NCBI RefSeq assembly: GCF_007991755.1
Contig: NZ_BJYY01000013.1
Location: 496,001-560,000, forward strand
Length of the DNA: 64,000 nt
Reading direction: 5' to 3'
Source of the DNA: Cellulomonas aerilata
GTDB lineage: Bacteria; Actinomycetota; Actinomycetes; Actinomycetales; Cellulomonadaceae
Under the pieces are notes generated by a model that was not told where the DNA came from, did not search any database, and saw only the letters and a list, made by a program, of their open reading frames with translations. The translations under genes were made by a program, and so were the position numbers. The first letter of the stretch is position 1; every line of letters begins with the position of its first letter. This document shows positions 55,460 to 64,000 of this stretch, piece after piece.

Positions 55460-56772
55460 GCGTGCTCCTCCGCCCGGTCCATCGCGGTGACCCGGACGCG
55501 CTCGACACGACGTCCGGCCATCTGGTCCACGCGGATCCGCACGCCGGGGACCTCCACCTCGTCGCCGACCGCGGGGATCCGGCCCAGCTCGGCCATGATC
55601 AGCCCGCCGATCGTCTCGTAGGGACCGTCCTCCGGGACGGACAGGGCCGTGACCTCCTCGACCTCGTCCGGGCGCAGCCCGCCGGGCAGGCTCCACGAGC
55701 CGTCGACGAGGCGCGCGGTGCCGGCCCGGCGGCGGTCGTGCTCGTCGGACACCTCGCCGACGATCTCCTCGACGACGTCCTCGAAGGTCACCACGCCGGA
55801 CGTGCCGCCGTACTCGTCGACGACGACGGCCATCTGCAGGCCCAGCCCGCGCAGCTCGACCAGCAGCGGGCCGAGCCGGACGGTCTCGGGGACGCGCGGC
55901 GCCTCGACCATGAGCGCGGCCGCGGGGACCTCCGCGCGACGCTCGAAGGGCACCGCGATTGCGCGGCGCAGGTTGACCAGGCCGACGATGTCGTCGCGCG
56001 ACTCGTCGATCACGGGGAACCGGGAGTGACCGGTCTGGCGGGCCCGGTCCACGACGTCGGCCGCGGTGTCCTCGCGCCGCACGACGACCATCCGCATGCG
56101 GTCGGTCATGACGTCGACCGCGGTGAGGTCGTCGAGCTGGATCGTGTTCGTCAGCAGCGCCGCGGTGCCCTCGTCGAGCGTCCCCACCTCGGCGGAGCGC
56201 CGGACGAGGGAGGCGAGCTCCTGCGCGGAGCGACCGCCGGACAGCTCCTCGCGCGGCTCGACCCCCACGCGGCGCAGCAGCGCGTTCGCGCTGCCGTTGA
56301 AGAAGGAGATCACCGGGCGCAGCGCCTTGGTGAAGGCGCGCTGGAGCGGCGCGACGGTGCGCGCGGTGCCCAGCGGGCGGCTGAGGGCGAAGTTCTTCGG
56401 GACGAGCTCGCCGAACAGCATGGAGAAGCCGTTCACCAGGACGAGCGCCAGCGCGACCGCGACCGCGCCCCCGACGGCCTCGCCCAGCGGTGACGCCTTG
56501 AGCGGCCCGCCGAGCAGCTCCAGGACCGCCGGCTGGGTGGTGTACCCGAGCAGGATCGTGGTGACCGTGATCCCGACCTGGGCCCCGGACAGCTCGGTGG
56601 ACAGGTGGCGCAGCGCCTTGACCACCGAGCCGCCACGCCGGTCACCTGGAGCGGTGCTCTTCTCGACGATCGCCAGGTCGAGCGTCACCAGGGCGAACTC
56701 GCTCGCGACGAACACGGCCGTCCCGGCGGTGAGCACCACGCCGAGGGCGACGAGCAGCCAGAGCTCGATCAT
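55456..56772 (-). CDS. CorC/HlyC-type CBS membrane protein (first of pair)
   Basis: A 438-residue protein with a DUF21 membrane domain (LWLLVALGVVLTAGTAVFVA, SEFALVTLDLAIVEK, MLFGELVPKNFAL), two CBS motifs (VDVMTDRMRMVVVRREDTA, TFEDVVEEIVGEVSDEHD) and a complete C-terminal transporter-associated CorC_HlyC domain (LPGGLRPDEVEE, ETIGGLIMAELGRIP). It forms a translationally coupled pair with the next gene; the two probably form a heteromer. Confidence 0.9.
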   Translation of the reverse strand: MIELWLLVALGVVLTAGTAVFVASEFALVTLDLAIVEKSTAPGDRRGGSVVKALRHLSTELSGAQVGITVTTILLGYTTQPAVLELLGGPLKASPLGEAVGGAVAVALALVLVNGFSMLFGELVPKNFALSRPLGTARTVAPLQRAFTKALRPVISFFNGSANALLRRVGVEPREELSGGRSAQELASLVRRSAEVGTLDEGTAALLTNTIQLDDLTAVDVMTDRMRMVVVRREDTAADVVDRARQTGHSRFPVIDESRDDIVGLVNLRRAIAVPFERRAEVPAAALMVEAPRVPETVRLGPLLVELRGLGLQMAVVVDEYGGTSGVVTFEDVVEEIVGEVSDEHDRRRAGTARLVDGSWSLPGGLRPDEVEEVTALSVPEDGPYETIGGLIMAELGRIPAVGDEVEVPGVRIRVDQMAGRRVERVRVTAMDRAEEHA

Positions 56773-56960
56773 CGTCGACCACGGGCGGCGACCCCGAGAG
56801 GACGGGCGCTGCCGGGACGGCCGGCGGCACGGGTACGGGTGACAGGGGAAGGGCCGGCACTGCACACCCGCAGGGCGTGCCGCCGGCCGCTACTTGAGCT
56901 GCTCATGGTGCGTCCGATGATACGCGGGACCGTGTCAGGGGCATGTGCCAGGCTGGCGGC

Positions 56961-57719
56961 ATGGCCGTGACCTCCGCCTCCTCCGTCGTCGTGCTGGTCG
57001 TCGAGGACGAGCCGGCCATCGCCACCGCCGTGGCCAACCGGCTCTCCGCGGAGGGGTGGGCCGTGCACGTCGCCGGGGACGGGCACGCCGGGGTCGAGGC
57101 GGCCACGAGGCTGCGGCCGGGGCTGGTCGTGCTGGACGTCATGCTGCCCGGGATCGACGGCCTGGAGGTGTGCCGCCGCATCCAGGCGGAGCGCGCGGTG
57201 CCCGTGCTCATGCTCACCGCACGGGACGACGAGACCGACATGCTGATCGGCCTGGGCGTCGGTGCGGACGACTACATGACCAAGCCCTTCTCCATGCGCG
57301 AGCTGGTCGCGCGCTGCAAGGCGCTGCTGCGGCGCACCGAGCGCGCCGTGCTGGCCGCCCGGACCGTGGGCACCGAGCAGGCGGAGCCGCCGATCACCTT
57401 CGGGGACGTGCTCATCGACCGGGCGCAGCGCCGGGTCTCGCGCGGCGACCAGCCGGTGCACCTGACCCCGACCGAGTTCGACCTCCTCGTCACCCTGGCC
57501 ACCAGCCCCCGCACGGTGCTCACCCGCGAGCGGCTGCTCGCCGAGGTCTGGGACTGGGCCGACGCGTCTGGCACGCGGACCGTCGACTCCCACGTCAAGG
57601 CACTGCGTCGCAAGCTCGGCGCGGACCTCGTGCGGACCGTGCACGGGGTCGGCTACGCCTTCGAGCCGCCCACCGAGGCGGCCGCCGGGACCTCCTCGGC
57701 CGTCCCGGGCGGAGCCTGA
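56961..57719 (+). CDS. OmpR-family response regulator
   Basis: A 252-residue protein. The receiver domain has acidic DE near residue 16, phospho-Asp in VVLDVMLPGIDG and Lys in TKPFS; the winged-helix DNA-binding domain has LTPTEFDLLVTLATSPRTVL and DSHVKALRRKLG. Four genes follow as one operon: kinase, ABC ATPase and permease. It probably regulates the exporter in response to an envelope signal. Confidence 0.93.
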   Translation: MAVTSASSVVVLVVEDEPAIATAVANRLSAEGWAVHVAGDGHAGVEAATRLRPGLVVLDVMLPGIDGLEVCRRIQAERAVPVLMLTARDDETDMLIGLGVGADDYMTKPFSMRELVARCKALLRRTERAVLAARTVGTEQAEPPITFGDVLIDRAQRRVSRGDQPVHLTPTEFDLLVTLATSPRTVLTRERLLAEVWDWADASGTRTVDSHVKALRRKLGADLVRTVHGVGYAFEPPTEAAAGTSSAVPGGA

Positions 57720-57722
57720 CCC

Positions 57723-58831
57723 GTGCCCACCCCTCGGCACGCGCGCGGGCACCGCGGACGGCTGCCGGACGTCCGGCCGCTGGACCGCTTCCGCACGATC
57801 AAGATCAAGCTCGGGGTGCTCGTCGCGGCCACGGTGTCCATGGCAGCCTTCCTCACCTGGGCAGGCCTGCACTACCACCTGGGCCCGACCCGGACGCTGC
57901 CGCTCGCGATCGTCCTGTCGCTGCTGCTGACCCAGGTCCTCGCCCGCGGCATGACGTCGCCGCTGCGCGAGATGACCACCGCGGCACGGGCCATGGCCGG
58001 TGGGGACTACAACCAGCGCGTCCGCTCCACCAGCAGGGACGAGGTGGGGCAGCTGGCCCACGCCTTCAACACGATGGCCGAGGACCTCGCGTCCACGGAC
58101 CTGCTGCGCCGGGAGATGGTCGCGAACGTGTCGCACGAGCTGCGCACCCCGGTGACCGCGCTGCAGGCGCAGCTGGAGAACATCGTCGACGGCGTCAGCG
58201 AGCCGGACCCGGCCACGATGCAGGCCGCGCTGGCGCAGACCGAGCGTCTGGGCCGCCTCGTCACCTACCTGCTCGACCTGTCCCGGGTTGAGGCCGGCGC
58301 CGTCGGGCTGGACGTCCAGGACCTGCCGCTGGCGCGGTTCCTGCAGGAGGCCGCCGACGCCGCCGCGCTGGTCGGCGCCGACAAGCACCTGCGCTTCCCG
58401 GTCGTGGTCCGTCCGGCGGACCTCACGGTGCCCGCCGACGCCGAGCGGCTGCACCAGGTCGTCGCCAACCTGCTGCACAACGCCGTCCGGCACTCGCCGC
58501 CCGGCGAGGAGGTGCGGCTGGAGGCCACCCGCCGCGGGGACCGCGTGGTCATCGACGTCGTGGACCACGGTCCCGGCATCGCCCGTGAGCAGCGCGACCG
58601 CGTGTTCGAGCGCTTCGCCCGGGGCAACAGCCCGGCGCAGACGGGGCAGATCCCCACCGGCGGCACCGGCATCGGCCTGGCCATCGTGCGGTGGGCGATC
58701 GGCCTGCACGGCGGCTCGGTCGAGGTCGCCGACACCCCGACCGGCTGCACCATGCGCCTGACGCTGCCGGCCCAGCGGCCCACCGCGGAACCGGGCGGGC
58801 ACGACGTCCGCCGACGCGAGGAGGTCGCCAC

Positions 58832-58835
<4 letters not shown>
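57723..58835 (+). CDS. Sensor histidine kinase
   Basis: A 370-residue membrane kinase with two transmembrane helices close together (IKLGVLVAATVSMAAFLTWA and LPLAIVLSLLLTQVLA), so almost no extracellular sensor; it likely senses within the membrane or through the exporter. HAMP domain, H-box VSHELRTP, N-box NLLHNAVRHS, G-boxes DHGPGIA and GGTGIGLAIV. GTG start three bases after the regulator stop; stop overlaps the next start. Confidence 0.92.
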
Positions 58836-60012
<1,177 letters not shown>

Positions 60013-60016
<4 letters not shown>

Positions 60017-60834
60017 CGGCGCTGCTCACCGAGTACCGCAAGCTCGTCACCACGCGGCTGTGGTGGGTGCTTCTGCTGGCCATGGCGGGCTACATGGCCG
60101 TCCTCGCCGCAGCCATGTCCTACGTGCTGACCCGGGTCCCGAGCGCGGGTGCGAACCCGTTCGCCGACCCCAGCGCCCAGCCCGAGCCGCTGAGCGCGGA
60201 GCAGATCGCGCAGACCGTCTACACGCTGGCCACGTCGCTGGGGTACGTGTTCCCGGTGATCGTGGGCGCCCTGGCGATGACGGGCGAGTTCCGCCACCAG
60301 ACCATCACCCCGACGCTGCTCGCAGAGCCGCGGCGGACGGTCGTGCTCGCCGCCAAGATGGTGTCCAGCGTCGTGGTCGGGCTGCTGTTCGGCCTCGTCG
60401 GCACGCTCGCCACGGTCGGCGCGGGAGCCGGGATTCTCGCCCTGCTCGGGGAGGACCCGCAGCTCACCGAGCCCATCGTCCTGCGCAGTGCGGCCCTGTC
60501 GGTGCTCGCGCTGACGGTGTGGACGGTCGTCGGGGTCGGCTTCGGCACGCTCCTGACCAACCAGGTCGCGGTCATCGTCGTGCTGCTCGCGTTCACGCAG
60601 TTCGTCGAGCCGATCCTGCGGCTGGTCCTCGGGCAGCTGGAGTGGTCCGAGGGCATCGCGAAGTACCTGCCCGGCGCGGCCGGGGACGCCATCACCGGGG
60701 CGTCGTTCTACACCGGCAGCGGCATCGGCCCCGAGCTGCTGTCGTCCGCCGGCGGCCTGGCGGTGCTGCTCGGGTACGCGCTGCTGTTCGCCGTGCTGGG
60801 CCGGATGCTGTCTCTGCGCCGCGACATCACCTGA
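60013..60834 (+). CDS. ABC transporter permease
   Basis: A 273-residue membrane protein of the ABC-2 type with six hydrophobic segments ([99 protein letters not shown]). ATG overlapping the ATPase stop. With the ATPase it forms an exporter under the two-component system; the substrate is unknown, antimicrobial peptides being the usual case. Confidence 0.9.
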
Positions 60835-61142
60835 CCGGCTGCGGGCATCGGCGGACCGGCTCGAGCCCCGGCTCTACGCCGGAGCCGACCGCCACCGACC
60901 CGCCGTCGACCGCCACCGCCAATCCACCGCGACCCCCTGCGGACCCTCCGTTGGGGCGCGCCGGGCCCGGGGATTGCCTGGCCTTGACACCCGCGCCCGG
61001 CCGGGCCCACTTCACCCGGACGGCCCAGCCGACACCCCGGCGGCACGGTCGTCCCGGCACGGGTGAGGGCATAGGGTTGGACGAATCCTCTGATCTCCAA
61101 CGAAGCGGTCTCCGCACCGCGGCGGAAGTGGGCGAACTTCGC
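60835..61142. other. Intergenic region upstream of kgd
   Basis: About 308 bases with no supported gene. The kgd promoter lies here. A TTGGACGAATCCTCTGATC stretch at about 61077 is the least GC-rich part and the likely promoter region, but I cannot assign -35 and -10 boxes. Confidence 0.5.
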
Positions 61143-64000
61143 GTGTCCCAGAAGGCTGAGCCAGACTCGATCCGTGCCGCGTTCGGCGCCAACGAATGGC
61201 TTGTCGACGAGCTGTACGAGCAGTACCTCAAGGACAAGAACGCGGTGGACCCCGCGTGGTGGGAGTTCTTCGAGGACTACACCCCCACGGACACGGGGAG
61301 CGGCTCCGAGACCGAGGTGAACGGGCAGCCGGTCTCCACCGGCACGTCGGTCGGCCCGGCCGCCGACTTCGCCCCGGGGACCGTCCCGGCCGAGGCCGTC
61401 GAGCAGTCCGTCCCCGCCCCGCAGAAGCCGGCGCTGCCGCCCACCGAGGCGGTCCCCGCGCCCGCACCGACCCCGCAGGCCACCGCGCCGAAGCCGGTGC
61501 CCGCCCCGCGCGGCACGACGCCCACCGCGTCGCCGGTCGCCAGGCCCGCCTCCGCCCCGCAGCCGGCCGGGCAGGGCGGCACTCCCGCGGACGCGCCGCA
61601 GGCGGACGGCACGCAGGCGCAGACCGAGGCTCCCCCGGTCGCCACCGCGCAGCCCGCCACCGCGCCGTACGCCGAGCAGGTCCCCATCGCCGCCCGCGCC
61701 GTCGGTGCCGACGACGGTGAGGACGAGGTCCAGCGGCTGCGCGGCCCCGCCGCCCGCGTCGTGACCAACATGGAGGCGAGCCTCGAGGTCCCGACGGCGA
61801 CGTCGGTCCGCGCGGTCGCGGCCAAGCTGATGGTCGACAACCGCATCGTCATCAACAACCACCTGACCCGCAGCCGCGGCGGGAAGGTGTCCTTCACCCA
61901 CCTCATCGGCTTCGCGGTCGTCGAGGCGCTGGGCGACATGCCCGCCATGAACGGCGGCTACACGCTCGAGGACGGCAAGCCTGCCGTGGTCACCCCCGCC
62001 CACGTGAACCTGGGTCTGGCGATCGACCTGGCCAAGCCGGACGGCACCCGGCAGCTGCTCGTGCCCAGCATCAAGGGCGCGGACCAGATGGACTTCGCCC
62101 AGTTCTGGGCGGCCTACGAGGACGTCGTCCGACGGGCCCGCAACAACAAGCTCACCGTCGCCGACTTCGCCGGCACGACGATCTCGCTGACCAACCCCGG
62201 CACCATCGGGACCGTGCACTCCGTGCCGCGCCTCATGGCCGGCCAGGGCACGATCGTCGGCGTCGGCGCGATGGACTACCCGGCGGAGTTCGCGGGCACC
62301 TCCGAGAAGCAGCTCAACAGCATGGGCATCTCCAAGGTGCTCACCCTGACGTCGACCTACGACCACCGGATCATCCAGGGCGCGCAGTCCGGGGACTTCC
62401 TGCGGATCGTCGCGAACAAGCTGCTCGGCCAGGACGGGTTCTACGACCGCGTCTTCGCCTCGCTGCGGGTGCCCTACGAGCCCGTCCGGTGGGTCCGGGA
62501 CCCGTCCGACCCGTCGGACGACGAGGACAAGCCCGGCCGCATCGCCGAGCTCATCCACTCCTACCGCTCCCGCGGGCACCTGCTGGCCGACACCGACCCG
62601 TTGTCCTACCGCCAGCGCAAGCACCCCGACCTGGACGTGCAGACCCACGGGCTGACCCTGTGGGACCTGGACCGGACGTTCCCCACCGGCGGGTTCGGCG
62701 GCAAGCCGCGGATGGCGCTGCGCGACATCCTCGGGCTGCTGCGTGACTCCTACTGCCGCAGCATCGGCGTGGAGTACATGCACCTGTCGGACCGCAGGCA
62801 GCGTGCCTGGCTGCAGGACCGGCTCGAGCACGGCTACGCCCGCACCCCGCGCGAGGACCAGCTGCGCGTGCTGCGGCGCCTGAACGCGGCCGAGGCGTTC
62901 GAGAACTTCCTGCAGACGAAGTACGTCGGCCAGAAGCGCTTCTCGCTCGAGGGCGGCGAGTCGGTCATCCCGCTGCTGGACGCCGTGCTGTCCAAGGCCG
63001 CGAACAACGGCCTGGACGAGGTCGGCATCGGCATGGCGCACCGCGGGCGGCTCAACGTCCTGGCGAACATCGCCGGCAAGAGCTACGGCCAGATCTTCAG
63101 CGAGTTCGAGGGCAACCAGGACCCCAAGTCCGTCCAGGGCTCCGGCGACGTGAAGTACCACCTCGGCACCGAGGGCAAGTTCACCGCCGAGTCCGGCGCG
63201 ACCACGAAGGTCTACCTGGCGGCGAACCCGTCGCACCTGGAGGCCGTCGACCCGGTCCTCGAGGGCATCGTCCGCGCCAAGCAGGACCGCATCGACCTGG
63301 GCGGGGACGGCTTCTCCGTGCTGCCGATCCTCATCCACGGGGACGCCGCGTTCGCCGGCCAGGGCGTCGTGACCGAGACGCTCAACCTGTCGCAGCTGCG
63401 CGGGTACCGCACCGGCGGCACGATCCACGTGATCATCAACAACCAGGTCGGGTTTACCACCGGGCCGAGCTCGTCACGCTCGACGCTGTACCCCACCGAC
63501 GTCGCCAAGGGTCTGCAGGTACCGATCTTCCACGTCAACGGGGACGACCCCGAGGCGTGCGTCCGGGTGGCCGAGCTCGCGTTCGACTACCGCGAGCAGT
63601 TCGACCGCGACGTCATCATCGACATGGTCTGCTACCGCCGCCGGGGTCACAACGAGGGCGACGACCCGTCGATGACCCAGCCGCTGATGTACAACCTCAT
63701 CGAGGCCAAGCGCTCGGTGCGCAAGCTGTACACCGAGGCGCTCGTGGCCCGCGGCGACATCACGCTCGACGAGGCCGAGCAGGTGCTGCAGGACTACCAG
63801 GCCCAGCTCGAGCGCGTCTTCACCGAGACCCGCGAGGGCGGCTACACGGCGTCGGCCGACTCCGAGCCGGTCGCCGGCCTGGAGCGCCCGGAGGCCCAGC
63901 GGGAGGACGCCGGGGCGATGATCGGCTGGCGGACCGCGGTCGACCAGGCGGTCCTGGACCGCATCGGCCGCGCCCACACCCGCGCCCCGGAGGGCTTCAC
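61143..64000 (+). CDS. kgd: 2-oxoglutarate decarboxylase/dehydrogenase E1 (partial)
   Basis: The first 952 codons of the large actinobacterial protein that combines an E2-like succinyltransferase domain with the thiamine-dependent E1 part; the 3' end lies outside the window. Order: [20 protein letters not shown] (E1 N-terminal helix), an Ala/Pro linker of about 130 residues, the E2-type catalytic domain (ending [15 protein letters not shown] with the catalytic His), then E1 with [24 protein letters not shown] and [12 protein letters not shown]. It oxidises 2-oxoglutarate in the citric acid cycle. GTG at 61143 fits the known start [14 protein letters not shown]. Dihydrolipoamide partners are encoded elsewhere. 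Confidence 0.96.
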   Translation, partial: MSQKAEPDSIRAAFGANEWLVDELYEQYLKDKNAVDPAWWEFFEDYTPTDTGSGSETEVNGQPVSTGTSVGPAADFAPGTVPAEAVEQSVPAPQKPALPPTEAVPAPAPTPQATAPKPVPAPRGTTPTASPVARPASAPQPAGQGGTPADAPQADGTQAQTEAPPVATAQPATAPYAEQVPIAARAVGADDGEDEVQRLRGPAARVVTNMEASLEVPTATSVRAVAAKLMVDNRIVINNHLTRSRGGKVSFTHLIGFAVVEALGDMPAMNGGYTLEDGKPAVVTPAHVNLGLAIDLAKPDGTRQLLVPSIKGADQMDFAQFWAAYEDVVRRARNNKLTVADFAGTTISLTNPGTIGTVHSVPRLMAGQGTIVGVGAMDYPAEFAGTSEKQLNSMGISKVLTLTSTYDHRIIQGAQSGDFLRIVANKLLGQDGFYDRVFASLRVPYEPVRWVRDPSDPSDDEDKPGRIAELIHSYRSRGHLLADTDPLSYRQRKHPDLDVQTHGLTLWDLDRTFPTGGFGGKPRMALRDILGLLRDSYCRSIGVEYMHLSDRRQRAWLQDRLEHGYARTPREDQLRVLRRLNAAEAFENFLQTKYVGQKRFSLEGGESVIPLLDAVLSKAANNGLDEVGIGMAHRGRLNVLANIAGKSYGQIFSEFEGNQDPKSVQGSGDVKYHLGTEGKFTAESGATTKVYLAANPSHLEAVDPVLEGIVRAKQDRIDLGGDGFSVLPILIHGDAAFAGQGVVTETLNLSQLRGYRTGGTIHVIINNQVGFTTGPSSSRSTLYPTDVAKGLQVPIFHVNGDDPEACVRVAELAFDYREQFDRDVIIDMVCYRRRGHNEGDDPSMTQPLMYNLIEAKRSVRKLYTEALVARGDITLDEAEQVLQDYQAQLERVFTETREGGYTASADSEPVAGLERPEAQREDAGAMIGWRTAVDQAVLDRIGRAHTRAPEGF

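Noticed and set aside
60708-63428. Long minus-strand open frame of about 900 codons opposite kgd
   Set aside because: It is antisense to a clearly conserved gene and its translation is Val/Gly/Arg low complexity typical of high-GC shadows.

Overview
The window is high-GC DNA from an actinobacterium, probably a Micrococcales member close to Cellulomonas. This rests on GTG starts, the tmRNA tag ending ALAA, the prfB-ftsE-ftsX-smpB-ssrA order, a Tad pilus locus and a fused 2-oxoglutarate decarboxylase/E1 gene. It divides into two parts at the tmRNA gene (about 32.55 kb).

Positions 1-32.5 kb look like an integrated mobile island, an ICE-like element inserted at the 3' end of ssrA. A tyrosine integrase (31.3-32.5 kb) and an excisionase-like HTH protein (30.7 kb) lie next to ssrA. 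Element backbone genes are a single-stranded DNA-binding protein, a methylase-like protein and several conserved small proteins (16.6-19.5 and 28.4-31 kb). No second copy of the ssrA 3' end is visible, so the other junction must lie beyond the left edge. Between the backbone genes sits defence-type cargo: a broken RecB-like nuclease/helicase ending in an IS21 istB scar (0.5-3.9 kb); a PLD-helicase-DUF3427 protein (4.0-7.1 kb); a CoiA-like nuclease (7.5-9.4 kb); a ParA/small protein/McrB-like/McrC-like row facing a DNA methyltransferase and its small partner (9.7-16.1 kb); an OGG-fold glycosylase-like gene (20.0 kb); a DUF262-DUF1524-alkyltransferase-like fusion (22.0-24.6 kb); and a 571-residue unknown protein (26.0 kb). 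Genes between 16 and 25.4 kb carry several single-base frameshifts and one in-frame stop. That means either real decay or uncorrected sequencing indels.

From 32.5 kb to the end is a compact chromosomal core. On the minus strand, reading towards the island: prfB, ftsE, ftsX, an M23 peptidase with coiled coils, smpB, a DUF2207 membrane protein, then ssrA. An MntA/HepT toxin-antitoxin pair with its own operator-like palindrome sits between ftsE and prfB. Next come DUF3140, a thioredoxin-reductase-like flavoprotein, an SRPBCC protein and a membrane protein. A seven-gene Tad (Flp pilus) operon follows at 45.3-50.1 kb. After it are a GH16-like protein, a GatB/YqeY protein, a YidD-like protein, an aldose-1-epimerase, a VanY-type carboxypeptidase, two overlapping CorC/HlyC-type CBS membrane proteins, a two-component system translationally coupled to an ABC exporter, and the 5' two thirds of kgd, which runs off the right edge.

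The best candidates for something undescribed are the ParA-McrBC-methyltransferase cluster, whose McrB-like protein has an altered Walker A, and the DUF262/DUF1524/ATL fusion.
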